From positions 744,001 to 808,000 of the forward strand of contig NZ_JAKGTQ010000001.1 of assembly GCF_021568285.1 (NCBI RefSeq): a DNA stretch of 64,000 nt. Direction: 5' to 3'. The translations under genes and the position numbers were made by a program. Source of the stretch: Rheinheimera sp. UJ63 (GTDB lineage Bacteria; Pseudomonadota; Gammaproteobacteria; Enterobacterales; Alteromonadaceae). The number at the start of each line of letters is the position of its first letter. Positions within the stretch are counted from its first letter, which is position 1. Positions 1 through 9,566 of this stretch are shown in pieces. Under the pieces are notes generated by a model. It ran no database searches. It was given only the letters and a program-made list of their open reading frames with translations, and was not told the origin of the DNA.

Positions 1-194
1 GCGGCAGCAATCAGATCAGGATGATTGGCCAACCCTAAATAGTTATTCGCACAGAAATTGAGTACCTGTTGTGAGCCAACCGTCACATCGGCTTGCTGTT
101 GTGATGTGATGATACGTTCTGCTTTGTACAGACCTTCTGCTTTCACCTCTTCGAGTTGTTGTTCTAGATGGTGCAGAAAAGCGCCATTGCGCAT
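1..194 (-). CDS. kbl: Glycine C-acetyltransferase (2-amino-3-ketobutyrate CoA ligase), N-terminal part
   Basis: Only the first 64 codons are inside the window; the rest lies to the left. The enzyme is a PLP-dependent alpha-oxoamine synthase that converts 2-amino-3-ketobutyrate and CoA to glycine and acetyl-CoA in threonine breakdown, normally paired with tdh. The translated start (MRNGAFLHHLEQQLEE) and the downstream stretches ERIITSQQQADV and NFCANNYLGLANHPDLIAAA match the Kbl N-terminus as I know it. A strong ribosome binding site (GAGGAGG) lies 5 bases before the ATG at 194. Truncated only by the window edge. Confidence 0.9.
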   Translation of the reverse strand, partial: MRNGAFLHHLEQQLEEVKAEGLYKAERIITSQQQADVTVGSQQVLNFCANNYLGLANHPDLIAA

Positions 195-324
195 AAAGCC
201 TCCTCTGGCAATATTGGGCAGGAATTAAGCTGTTGAACTCGCTATTGTAAAGATTTAGTGCAGTGACTGCAGCGTTCAACGTGAAGCAGCCCGACGGCAG
301 CGCCGCCAAGCTGTAAAGAAAAAC

Positions 325-996
325 CTACAAATCGGCAGCAAATTCATCGCTACCGGCTAAATCGGTATAATGTTGCTGCAGCTTCCGAAAATCGGGTAAG
401 GCTTCTGCCGTGGCATAAGGCTTAAACAATAACAGTACTTTTAGTACGCCACGATATAAATTAGCCTTATTGACTGCCGCTAACGGTGCTTGGGTTTTTA
501 AATAGCTGATCCAAAAACTCACCAGCAACTTGATATTATGCGCCACGTCGCGGATATCATTGGGCTCGATAGCAATCACCTTAGCGTCATTTAAGCCCTT
601 AATCACCGCCATGACCCGTGCTAACACGTTTTGTTGTACGTGCAAATAATCTTGCTGTAACGCGGGATCGCGCGCCAGAATATCCGGCAAATTGGCATAA
701 AAAAACTGGAAACGCCACATTAACTCAAACACCGCATCAAGATAGTCGGTTAGTAAATCCAGTGCCTGTTCAGGCTGCGCAGGGGGTTTGATCCGTGTAT
801 CGAGTAATTTGGCATATTCGCGAAAGATCTGCCGCACAATATCTTCTTTATTTCTAAAGTGATAATACAAATTACCCGGGCTTATGCCCAGGTGTGCAGC
901 GATATGGTTAGTGGTAACTTGACGTTCGCCTACTTCGTTAAATAAGGCAATACTGGCCTGTAAAATGCGGTCTTTGGTTCTTAACTTCTTTTCCAT
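325..996 (-). CDS. TetR/AcrR-family transcriptional regulator
   Basis: A 223-residue one-component regulator. The N-terminal TetR DNA-binding domain is clear: EKKLRTKDRIL, then a helix-turn-helix at about residues 25-50 with the family signature GISPGNLYYHFRNKEDI. The remaining about 165 residues are the helical ligand/dimer domain, which I cannot assign to a ligand. It sits upstream of kbl on the same strand and divergent from coaD. I chose the ATG at 996 because the TetR fold begins there. An in-frame TTG at 1026 would add ten residues; neither has a convincing ribosome binding site. The target genes are unknown. Confidence 0.8.
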   Translation of the reverse strand: MEKKLRTKDRILQASIALFNEVGERQVTTNHIAAHLGISPGNLYYHFRNKEDIVRQIFREYAKLLDTRIKPPAQPEQALDLLTDYLDAVFELMWRFQFFYANLPDILARDPALQQDYLHVQQNVLARVMAVIKGLNDAKVIAIEPNDIRDVAHNIKLLVSFWISYLKTQAPLAAVNKANLYRGVLKVLLLFKPYATAEALPDFRKLQQHYTDLAGSDEFAADL

Positions 997-1060
997 TACG
1001 TCGTGCGGGCTTCTGTTAATCAGCAAGTATTTTGTTATAGTAACGCCAAACTGAATGTAA

Positions 1061-1615
<555 letters not shown>

Positions 1616-1633
1616 ATAACTTACATACCGCTC

Positions 1634-1668
1634 AAAAAAAGGGGCTCAGTAAACTGCGCCCCTTTTTT
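1634..1668. terminator. Bidirectional rho-independent terminator after coaD
   Basis: A GGGGC...GCCCC stem, extended inside by CAGT/ACTG around an AA loop, is flanked by an A-run on the left and a T-run on the right. It can end coaD transcription rightward and the SapC-family gene leftward. Confidence 0.85.
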
Positions 1669-1712
1669 ATTGCACTGGCGGTCACTGCAACAGTAACCGC
1701 TTAGCTATGGCA

Positions 1713-2450
1713 TTATTCTGTTTTTGCAGCAGCGGCAGCCGCATCACGTGCGGCTAACTTTTGCACTAATTTTTGCGTATGCTGAAGTGACATCAGGTGA
1801 GCATAAATTGCAGTCAAGTAACCTAACTTACGTAATTCAAGGAAGGTTTCATCGCTTAACTCATTCAACGCTTTGTCATCAATCATGTTGATACCGTTGA
1901 TATTACGCTTTTCTTCATTGATGGTAACAGTAAGCACTTGCTCTTTAATTAAGCCTAATTCTTGCATTTTTAGCGTGAAGTTATGAGTGATCTGGCTAAA
2001 ATCAACAAAATCAGCCATTTGCTGCTTACGTGCAACTAAGTATTCACTTTCTGTGCCGTCTTCATTAAATAAGGCAAAACCTTCAGTGTCGTTCACACGC
2101 TCAGACGATTCGTCGATAGCCACGATTAAACGATCACTACCTGGCTGATCTTGTACTAGCACTAAAGGGTAATTACGAGCAACACGAGGAACGTACATAC
2201 CGTCCCACTTGCCATCTTTGATCACCAGGTTTTGCTGTGCTGATAAACCTAATAACACCACTGGCTGGAAATTTTCACCCGATTGATCTTTAACAAAAAC
2301 GATAGGGAATTCAGCACCCGCAACCACAAACTCATGCACTACAACCGGTAACATATGCTCATTAGCAATGTGTTGAAAAAGATTTTGCGTGTTGATCTTG
2401 GTTTTGGCGTGGCCTTCTTTGTGTAACGCCACTACTTTATTTTCTGCCAT
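1713..2450 (-). CDS. SapC-family protein
   Basis: A 245-residue soluble protein that I recognise as SapC family (named after a Campylobacter surface-layer-associated protein) from its body: PVVVHEFVVAGAEFPIVFVKD, VVLLGL, NLVIKDGKWDGMYVPR and the later REYP-like RNYPLVLVQD. It lacks a signal peptide and membrane segments. Function is not established. In Alteromonadales such genes often sit near TonB-receptor or glycan-use genes, but no such neighbour is adjacent here. The C-terminus is a low-complexity Ala-rich tail. Monocistronic, sharing the coaD terminator. Confidence 0.75.
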   Translation of the reverse strand: MAENKVVALHKEGHAKTKINTQNLFQHIANEHMLPVVVHEFVVAGAEFPIVFVKDQSGENFQPVVLLGLSAQQNLVIKDGKWDGMYVPRVARNYPLVLVQDQPGSDRLIVAIDESSERVNDTEGFALFNEDGTESEYLVARKQQMADFVDFSQITHNFTLKMQELGLIKEQVLTVTINEEKRNINGINMIDDKALNELSDETFLELRKLGYLTAIYAHLMSLQHTQKLVQKLAARDAAAAAAKTE

Positions 2451-2644
2451 ATACTACTCTGCTCTCTAAAATTTTAAATTAAGTATGTTGTGTTGGTTCG
2501 CTGCAGCATCTCACTCATTAACCTGGCTATGGAACGGTCGGCCCGCAGTAAGGCGGAACAAGCCAGGCGCTATACAGACTGCTGCTTAGCTGCCTGAGCC
2601 ATGTTATATCACAGCTTTCAAGCAGCAGTAAGCCTGATTACCAA

Positions 2645-4243
2645 TTACTGTGTGAATTCGTAATAGGTCGGGGCATTTGGCCCCACGGGCATGCCCAATA
2701 AGAACACCCAGCTATAGAATAAGATGACCCAGCCCACGAAAAACACCATGGTATAAGGCAGCATGGTGGCAATCAGCGTACCGATCCCCATGTTCTTTTT
2801 ATAACGGGAGGCCACCGCCAAAATAAGCCCAAAATAGCTCATCATTGGCGTAATGAGGTTAGTGACCGAATCACCAATACGGTACGCCGCTTGAATCACC
2901 TCTGGTGAGTAACCGACAATCATTAACATCGGCACAAAAATGGGTGCGAAAATCGCCCACTGTGCAGAAGCCGAGCCCAAAGACAAATTGACAAAAGCAC
3001 ACATTGCAATAAAAAACACAAAGAGTTCTGGCCCGGTTAAACCAATGTTTTGTAACAAGGTGGCGCCTTTTACCGCAAATATCGCCCCTAAATTTGACCA
3101 GCCAAAAAACGCGACAAACTGCGCCGCAAAAAACACCAGCACGATATAAAGCCCCATCGAGCTCATGCTTTTAGCCATGGCATCAATCACATCACGATCG
3201 CTTTTCATGGTGCCAACAATGCGACCATAAACGTAACCCGGAATACCAAAAGTAATAAAGATAAAAACAACGATGCCTTTAAGAAACGGTGAGTTATCTA
3301 CCAAGCCGGTTTCGGGATGCCTTAACACACCATTCTCTGGCACGATACTGAGCGCCAGCAAAATGCCTAAGAATAAAAACGTTAAACCCGCCGCTTTTAA
3401 ACCGCGTTTTTCTTGAGGCGTCAGTGCATCGAGTTTTTGCTCACCCAAATCGACCGAGGCTTCATTCGGGTTATATTTGCCCAGTTTCGGCTCAACGATT
3501 TTTTCTGTGACTAAAGCACCGAGCGTAGCAATAACAAAGGTACTGACAATCATAAAGTACCAGTTAGCTTCGGGGCCAACGACATAGTTTGGATCAATTA
3601 AATTCGCCGCTGAAGTGGTAAAGCCTGCCAGTAAGGGATCGACCGTACCAATAAATAAATTGGCACTGTAACCGCCAGAAACACCAGCAAAAGCCGCGGC
3701 TAAACCGGCTAACGGATGACGGCCTAACGAGTAAAAAATTAAGGCAGCCATTGGAATGAGCACCACATAACCCAGCTCTGAGGCGGTATTAGAAATGATA
3801 CCGGCAAACACAACCGTGACCGTGACCATGCGTTTTGATGCATTCATCACCAATCCCCGCATCGCCGCAGAAATTAAGCCGGAGTGCTCCGCCACACTGA
3901 CACCCAGCAAGGCCACTAACACCACGCCTAAAGGCGCGAAACTGGTAAAGTTAGTCACTAAATTTGAAATAATCCGCTGTAAGCCATCAACCGTCATCAG
4001 GCTTACCACCTGAATGGTGCCGTCGGCTGCGCGGCCAGAGGTACCCTCTGGTCTTGGATCAATCGCGCTAAAATCAAAGTAAGCAGCGATACCACTGCCA
4101 AAAACCACGGCAATAGCAAAACAAGCAAATAAAGTTACAGGGTGTGGGAGCAGATTACCTAAAAATTCTACAGTATCGAGAAATCGGGTAAACCAGCCAC
4201 GTTTTTCCGCAACGCCGTTTGGCGTTTTGCTGGAATTCGTCAT
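2645..4243 (-). CDS. AbgT-family transporter (p-aminobenzoyl-glutamate transporter-like)
   Basis: A 532-residue inner-membrane protein with about 12 hydrophobic segments. Family stretches include GWFTRFLDTVEFLGNLLPHP near the N-terminus, a conserved SANLFIGTVDPLLAGFT region and GDSVTNLITPMMSYFGLI near the C-terminus. AbgT proteins take up p-aminobenzoyl-glutamate or, in several bacteria, export sulfonamides with proton antiport; which applies here cannot be read from sequence. The ATG at 4243 is preferred because AAGAGG lies about 10 bases upstream; an in-frame TTG at 4264 would overlap that site. Transcribed alone, divergent from bdhA. Confidence 0.88.
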   Translation of the reverse strand: MTNSSKTPNGVAEKRGWFTRFLDTVEFLGNLLPHPVTLFACFAIAVVFGSGIAAYFDFSAIDPRPEGTSGRAADGTIQVVSLMTVDGLQRIISNLVTNFTSFAPLGVVLVALLGVSVAEHSGLISAAMRGLVMNASKRMVTVTVVFAGIISNTASELGYVVLIPMAALIFYSLGRHPLAGLAAAFAGVSGGYSANLFIGTVDPLLAGFTTSAANLIDPNYVVGPEANWYFMIVSTFVIATLGALVTEKIVEPKLGKYNPNEASVDLGEQKLDALTPQEKRGLKAAGLTFLFLGILLALSIVPENGVLRHPETGLVDNSPFLKGIVVFIFITFGIPGYVYGRIVGTMKSDRDVIDAMAKSMSSMGLYIVLVFFAAQFVAFFGWSNLGAIFAVKGATLLQNIGLTGPELFVFFIAMCAFVNLSLGSASAQWAIFAPIFVPMLMIVGYSPEVIQAAYRIGDSVTNLITPMMSYFGLILAVASRYKKNMGIGTLIATMLPYTMVFFVGWVILFYSWVFLLGMPVGPNAPTYYEFTQ

Positions 4244-4643
4244 CAATCGGATCCTCTTGGTCAAAGGTGGTGCAATAAGGCATTGCTATTGCAAACCAGA
4301 CGGTTTTTTATTTTATTAAGCGCCAAGGCTGGTTTGCCTTGCTGGCGGCTCAAGTACCGTTCTGGTGAATTGTAAAAGCGCTAAATCTATCACAGGAAAT
4401 CAGTAGCGCAAAGCTGCAAACCTTTTACTGCCTCACTGTCATCGCTTAAAGCCGCTCACTGGCGAACCTTTATTGTGGCCATTTCGCTGCAGATTGACGC
4501 TGGGGTTAAGCCCAATAAATAGGATTTCAATATCCTAAACTGTATTGGTTAGCCAGACACATGGCACACATAGCACTAAAGTACCGTTGTAGTAAGAGGC
4601 CAGCTTTCTTAGCATGCTAAGTATTATTTATAGGAGAGTTATT
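4244..4643. other. 400-bp divergent intergenic region (abgT-like / bdhA)
   Basis: No coding sequence supported. It contains a 15-base direct repeat, AAGTACCGTT[C/G]T[G/A]GT, at 4352-4366 and 4579-4593, and a nested inverted repeat at 4512-4548 (outer CCAATA/TATTGG, inner AGGAT/ATCCT). These are candidate regulator sites for bdhA. The bdhA ribosome binding site AGGAGAG is at 4632-4638. Confidence 0.5.
4512..4548. promoter_or_regulatory. Nested inverted repeat upstream of bdhA
   Basis: Outer arms CCAATA (4512-4517) and TATTGG (4543-4548) enclose inner arms AGGAT (4521-4525) and ATCCT (4532-4536). It lies about 100 bp before the bdhA start, which suits an operator. No T-run follows, so it is not an obvious terminator. 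Confidence 0.35.
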
Positions 4644-5393
4644 ATGCGTGTAGTCGTTACTGGAGCCACCGGCGGCATTGGTTTTGCCGTTGCCGAAGCC
4701 TTTGCTAAAGCAGGTCATGCTGTGGTGTTGGCCGATTTAAATGCTGAATTACTGAAGAGCAAAACGGCAGAGCTCACCGCTGCCGGATATATCGCCGACG
4801 CCTTTGTATTAGATGTAACCAATGACGAGCAAATTGCCGCTTGTGCCGCACAATTTCCAGCAGATATTTTAATTAATAATGCAGGTATTCAGCATGTTGC
4901 TCGCTTAGAAGACTTTCCACCAGAGAAATGGGCATTATTATTAGATGTGATGCTAACCGGCCCCGCCATGTTAACGCGGGCCATGTTGCCGCATATGCAG
5001 CAACAAAACTTTGGCCGAGTGATCAACATTGGCTCTATCCACGCGTTAGTGGCATCGCCGTTTAAATCGGCCTATGTAGCAGCCAAGCATGGTTTACTGG
5101 GCTTTAGTAAAGTGATCGCACTGGAAAACGCAGATAAGAACTTTACCATCAACACCATTTGCCCGGCTTATGTCAAAACGCCATTGGTAGAAAAACAAAT
5201 TAGTGCCCAAGCTAAAGAGCATAACTTAACCGAGCAGCAGGTCATTGAACAAATTATGCTAGCGCCGATGCCACAAAAAGCTTTTATTGACGTCAGTGAA
5301 ATTGCTGAAACCGCCTTATTTTTGTGCCAACCGGCCGCCAAACACATTACGGCGCAAACCTTGGTATTGGATGGTGGCTGGACTGCACGCTAG
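4644..5393 (+). CDS. bdhA: 3-hydroxybutyrate dehydrogenase (SDR family)
   Basis: Oxidises D-3-hydroxybutyrate to acetoacetate with NAD+, linking ketone-body or PHB-monomer use to acetyl-CoA. A 249-residue classical short-chain dehydrogenase: cofactor loop GATGGIG (7-13), NNAG (78-81), catalytic S131, Y144 and K148, and a C-terminal VLDGGWTAR typical of BdhA. The substrate-specific match is to the BdhA subfamily (FKSAYVAAKHGLLGFSK, CPAYVKTPLVEKQI). The ATG at 4644 has AGGAGAG 5 bases upstream; the upstream ATG at 4614 has no such site. Followed after 40 bases by the hybrid kinase gene, probably one operon. Confidence 0.9.
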   Translation: MRVVVTGATGGIGFAVAEAFAKAGHAVVLADLNAELLKSKTAELTAAGYIADAFVLDVTNDEQIAACAAQFPADILINNAGIQHVARLEDFPPEKWALLLDVMLTGPAMLTRAMLPHMQQQNFGRVINIGSIHALVASPFKSAYVAAKHGLLGFSKVIALENADKNFTINTICPAYVKTPLVEKQISAQAKEHNLTEQQVIEQIMLAPMPQKAFIDVSEIAETALFLCQPAAKHITAQTLVLDGGWTAR

Positions 5394-5433
5394 CTGAACC
5401 CGTAAAACTCAGGCACAATCAGGATATTATGTA

Positions 5434-8400
5434 TTGACGAGCTCTGCCTCTGCAATGATTCAAAATGGTAGCGGAATCGGTTTAGCCACCCTTGCCGCCA
5501 TATCACTGCTGTATTTGTTGGTGCTATATTGCGTTGGCCTGTTCGGCCGGCGTATTACCGCACAGCATCCGCTTGCGCCCTGGGTGTTTAGTTTAGCCTT
5601 ATCCATATATTGCACATCCTGGGCTTTTTATGGCGTTACCGCTCAAGCCGTGGTGAATGGCTGGTGGCTGCCCCCCACCTATATTGGCTCTTTTATCCTG
5701 TTTTGGTTTGGCTTTAAATTGCTCGCCCGCGTCGCTGTTGCCTGCCGACGCTATCGTATCACCTCTATTGCTGACTTTATTGCCACCCGCTTTGGCCATT
5801 CGCGGCTGTTAGCGGTGATGATCACGTTAATTTTATTGATGACGGTGATCCCCTATATCACGCTGCAACTGCACGCCGTTGCGACCAGTATTAACACCCT
5901 AGTGAAAGTGGAAACCGGAGAGCATTGGTATACCGATACCGGGCTTTATGTGTGTTTATGGATGGCAGTGTTTGCGCTGCTGTTTGCCGGTAAAAGCGCT
6001 CGCGCCCACCAGCCCAACCCCGGTTTAATGACCGCCATTGCCTTTGAATCGCTAGTTAAACTGTTTGCGTTGTTAGCCATTGCGATATTTGTAGCATGGG
6101 GCATCTTTGACGGCGTAGGTAACATCTTTGAATTAGCCGCCGACAGTAACGCTGTACAGCAAATTCAACGTCAGCGCTTGCCTACTTACACCTATTGGAT
6201 CCATGTATTACTGGGTTTTGCGGCTACCCTTTGTTTGCCTTGGTTATTCCATGTCAGCTTTGTCGAAAACCAAAAGTTGAGCCATTTGCGCAACGCGCGC
6301 TGGGTTTTTCCGCTGTACTTATTATTGATGGGCGCCTTTAGCCTACCCTTAGGTTTAGCCGGTATTATGTTACTGGGTGAAAACGCCAATCTCGACTTAG
6401 TGATTCTACAACTGCCGCTCGCGGCTAATCGCACCGATATTGCCTTGCTGGCATATATTGGCGGTTTCTCGGCGGCCACCAGTATGGTTGTGATCGCCAC
6501 CGTTGTACTAGGGATTTTGATCACCAACGAATTGTTAGTGCCGTTATTGTTTCGTCGAAACAACCTAGCCAATGATCAACAAAAACTGATTAAAGTGGCG
6601 ACTGTAAGACGTTTAGCCATGATCGTGGTACTCACGCTCGGTTTTATTTATTACCGTTTTATTGGCACTGGCACCGGTTTAGCGCAGCTCGGCTTAATGG
6701 CATTTGCTTTAGTAGCACAGTTAGCACCTTCGCTAATTATGGGGCTGTTCTCACGTCAAATAAATCGGCGAGGTGCTATAACAGGTTTGGGCAGTGGCGC
6801 CTTAATTTGGGCTTATGTATTGCTGTTCCCTGAACTCGTGCGGGCCGGCATTATCAGCAGTCAAATACCTTTAACTGGGCCTTTTGGCGTAAGTTGGTTA
6901 GCCCCACAACATTTATTTGGCTGGCAAGGTGATAGTATTACCCTGGGGGTATTACTCAGTTTAAGCGTTAACTGTTTAATGACCCTCCTGGTGAGCCAAT
7001 TAACCAATACCGGTATTAGTGAATGGCTACAAAGCGGCCGCTTTTTGCGCAGTAGCCGTGAAGCCCCAGCTAGACCATTACAACAACTGACCATTCAAGA
7101 GTGTTACTTATTAGTTCGCCGTTTCGCAGGGGAACGCGAAGCCCAGCGCCTGTTACAACGCAACACCAAAGACAACCAAAGCGAATTGCAGCGCTTAGCG
7201 CCGATTAATGTGATTCAAGCCACTGAGCGCAGCCTGGCGGCCGTATTAGGCGGCGCCTCGATGCGTTTAATTATGGATGCCAGTGGTCGACATGGCCGTT
7301 TGCCGATGGAAACCGTGGAACGCTTTGTCGACGAAGCCAGCCAAGTTTTTCGCTTTAATCAGAATTTATTGCTCTCCACTATTGATAACATCAGCCAAGG
7401 TATCGCCGTAGTCGATGCCGATCAACGTGTTATTGCTTGGAATCAGCGCTATATTGAGATGTTTGATTACCCACCGGCGATGGTCGAAGTAGGTCGCCCC
7501 GTTGCTGAGTTAATCCGCTTTAATATGCAACGCGGTTTAATTGATAGCGCCGATATTGAAAGCGAAGTGGCTAAACGTATTGGCTTTTTACGCCAAGGTA
7601 GCCAATATCGGGTGCAGCGCGAACAGCAAGATGGCCGTGTATTAGAAATACAAGGTAACCCCTTACCGGGCGGCGGTTTTGTGACCACCTATACCGACAT
7701 CAGTTCTTTTATTGCCGTGCAGCAACAATTAGAACAGAGTAATCAGCTACTAGAACAACGTGTAGTCGAGCGCACCAGTGCCTTGCAACAGTTAAACGCC
7801 CAGCTACAACACACTCAGCAACAGCTTGAAATAAGCACCCAAGCCAAAACCCGTTTTTTTGCTGCCGCTGGGCACGATTTAATGCAGCCTTTTAATGCGG
7901 CAGCCTTGTTTGCCAGCTTATTGCGCCAAAAAGTGACGGAACCCGAATTAAAACAATTAAGTGAAAACCTCAGCCATTCCCTCAATTCCGCCGAAGAATT
8001 ACTGACGGCTATCCTCGACTTAACCAAACTCGATTCAGGGGTGATTAAAGCCCGTCATCAACCGGTGAGTGTGCAAATATTGTTAGAAGACATTGCCCGT
8101 GATGCCACCATTTTAGCCGAGAAAAAGGGCTTACAATTTAAGCTGCATAGCACAAAATTAGTAGTGAACACTGATCGCAAACTGTTAAAACGTGTCCTAC
8201 AGAATTTACTGGCGAACGCCATCCGTTATACCCCAGCAGGAAAAATTGTTTTAGGTGTGAAACGCCGCGGCGAGCAACTACAAATTTGTGTATTGGATAC
8301 CGGTGTTGGTATTGCGCTGGCTGATCAGCAGCGTATTTTTGAAGAGTTTCAACAAGGTAGCCAACCCGATCAAAAAGGCTTAGGGTTAGGCTTAGCGATT

Positions 8401-8919
8401 TCTCACCGGATCAGCGCTATTTTAAATCACACCTTAACGGTGCAATCGGTGGAAGGACGCGGCAGTTGTTTTAGCCTGTTATTACCACGCGCCCACCTGG
8501 TACCGGCACCGCTTGAGAGCACTGCAAAAATTAGCGATATTAGCGCCAGCTTTGCCGGCAAAACGGTTTTATTGTTAGATAACGAACCACAGTTACGCAC
8601 CGCAGTGGCTGAATTATTACGCAGTTGGCAAATTAATGTGATGGCGGTGGGCCAGCCAACTGAAGCAGTACAGGCATTACAGCAAGGTTTTTTACCCGAT
8701 GCCTTACTATTTGATTATCACTTGGATAACGGTGCTATTGGCATTGATGTAGCAAAAGAGTTGGCTGCGCGCTTTGCCATAACAGCACCGGTGATTATTC
8801 ACTCTGCCGATCACAATGAGCAAATTCGTGAAACAGCATTATCAGCGGATTACTATTTTTTACTAAAACCATTAAAACCGGCCGCACTAAAAAAACTGTT
8901 TGGCCGGTTATGGCGTTAA
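5434..8919 (+). CDS. SSF-domain hybrid sensor histidine kinase (CrbS/MxtR type)
   Basis: A 1161-residue membrane sensor. Residues about 1-520 form a sodium:solute symporter-like domain with about 13 membrane segments, followed by a linker. A PAS domain lies at about 640-740 (NISQGIAVVDADQRVIAWN) and a coiled coil at about 740-790. The histidine kinase core has H814 in AAAGHDLMQP, N-box NAIRYTPAG and G-boxes DTGVGI and GLGLGLAIS. A C-terminal receiver domain has phospho-acceptor D1094 in LLFDYHLD. This architecture is that of CrbS/MxtR and related kinases controlling acetate and carbon use through a LuxR-type regulator. The start is TTG at 5434, with AGGA about 8 bases upstream; ATG 5455 is the alternative. 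Probable partner: the regulator at 17853-18503. Confidence 0.88.
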   Translation: MTSSASAMIQNGSGIGLATLAAISLLYLLVLYCVGLFGRRITAQHPLAPWVFSLALSIYCTSWAFYGVTAQAVVNGWWLPPTYIGSFILFWFGFKLLARVAVACRRYRITSIADFIATRFGHSRLLAVMITLILLMTVIPYITLQLHAVATSINTLVKVETGEHWYTDTGLYVCLWMAVFALLFAGKSARAHQPNPGLMTAIAFESLVKLFALLAIAIFVAWGIFDGVGNIFELAADSNAVQQIQRQRLPTYTYWIHVLLGFAATLCLPWLFHVSFVENQKLSHLRNARWVFPLYLLLMGAFSLPLGLAGIMLLGENANLDLVILQLPLAANRTDIALLAYIGGFSAATSMVVIATVVLGILITNELLVPLLFRRNNLANDQQKLIKVATVRRLAMIVVLTLGFIYYRFIGTGTGLAQLGLMAFALVAQLAPSLIMGLFSRQINRRGAITGLGSGALIWAYVLLFPELVRAGIISSQIPLTGPFGVSWLAPQHLFGWQGDSITLGVLLSLSVNCLMTLLVSQLTNTGISEWLQSGRFLRSSREAPARPLQQLTIQECYLLVRRFAGEREAQRLLQRNTKDNQSELQRLAPINVIQATERSLAAVLGGASMRLIMDASGRHGRLPMETVERFVDEASQVFRFNQNLLLSTIDNISQGIAVVDADQRVIAWNQRYIEMFDYPPAMVEVGRPVAELIRFNMQRGLIDSADIESEVAKRIGFLRQGSQYRVQREQQDGRVLEIQGNPLPGGGFVTTYTDISSFIAVQQQLEQSNQLLEQRVVERTSALQQLNAQLQHTQQQLEISTQAKTRFFAAAGHDLMQPFNAAALFASLLRQKVTEPELKQLSENLSHSLNSAEELLTAILDLTKLDSGVIKARHQPVSVQILLEDIARDATILAEKKGLQFKLHSTKLVVNTDRKLLKRVLQNLLANAIRYTPAGKIVLGVKRRGEQLQICVLDTGVGIALADQQRIFEEFQQGSQPDQKGLGLGLAISHRISAILNHTLTVQSVEGRGSCFSLLLPRAHLVPAPLESTAKISDISASFAGKTVLLLDNEPQLRTAVAELLRSWQINVMAVGQPTEAVQALQQGFLPDALLFDYHLDNGAIGIDVAKELAARFAITAPVIIHSADHNEQIRETALSADYYFLLKPLKPAALKKLFGRLWR

Positions 8920-8931
8920 CGTACGTCACTT

Positions 8932-9534
8932 TTAAGTAAGGGCACTTCGCCGAGTCACTAGCAATACTAGCATTGAAGCAAACAGCCACAGTGTTGTAGG
9001 CTCAGGTACCGCAACCCGACACGCTCCCTGACCTACGCTTACACAAGCCTCACCAGCGGTAAGTTGTAAACTTTCACCAACTCGCCCAACCACATTAAAA
9101 CCCAATAATGGATCTGCCACATCAAAACTGAGCAGAGTTACTCCATCGGTTAACGCAGTAAAGTTAACCGAAAAAAGCTTTAATGGCCCCACTTGAAAAG
9201 CGGCTAACTCATCATCGGTTAAAAATGACACCATAAGACTTTTAATACTGAAGGGTTCAAAGTTAAAATCATAAAACGCTTCACTCGGATCAAATGTAAA
9301 GTTAGCCAATTCAAATATTAGCTCATCGGCTCGTAAAATATTGCTATCAAACAGTAAATTGATATCCCAGCCAGAAACAATATTGGGAGCAAACAAGTTC
9401 GCCCAAACGTCGATGGATAAGGTGTCCCCCACTGCGACATGCTGCTGCACCGGTGTAATGTAGATCAGTGCGGCTTTTGCTGGCATAGTCGTAAGCGCAA
9501 GTAATAACAACAAGCTCGCTAAAAATCTTTTCAT
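8932..9534 (-). CDS. Cohesin-like domain protein with PEP-CTERM sorting signal
   Basis: A 200-residue exported protein. The signal peptide is MKRFLASLLLLLALTTMPAKA. The mature part reads like a cohesin/carbohydrate-binding jelly roll: HVAVGDTLSIDVWANL, VSGWDINLLFDSNIL, then PLKLFSVNFTAL and GVTLLSFDV. The C-terminus is a PEP-CTERM tail: VPEPTT, a hydrophobic segment, then RRSALT. Such tails are cut by an exosortase (EpsH family) and direct proteins to the surface or matrix; no exosortase is in this window. Of two close ATGs I chose 9534 because AAGGA is then about 8 bases away. It follows the dockerin protein gene in the same operon and converges on the kinase gene with only 12 bases between. 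Confidence 0.72.
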   Translation of the reverse strand: MKRFLASLLLLLALTTMPAKAALIYITPVQQHVAVGDTLSIDVWANLFAPNIVSGWDINLLFDSNILRADELIFELANFTFDPSEAFYDFNFEPFSIKSLMVSFLTDDELAAFQVGPLKLFSVNFTALTDGVTLLSFDVADPLLGFNVVGRVGESLQLTAGEACVSVGQGACRVAVPEPTTLWLFASMLVLLVTRRSALT

Positions 9535-9566
9535 AATCATGTTCCTTTTTTATGTTGTCAATTACG

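Noticed and set aside
43-309. An 88-codon leftward reading frame at the left edge
   Set aside because: It overlaps the clear N-terminus of kbl in another frame and has no family resemblance.
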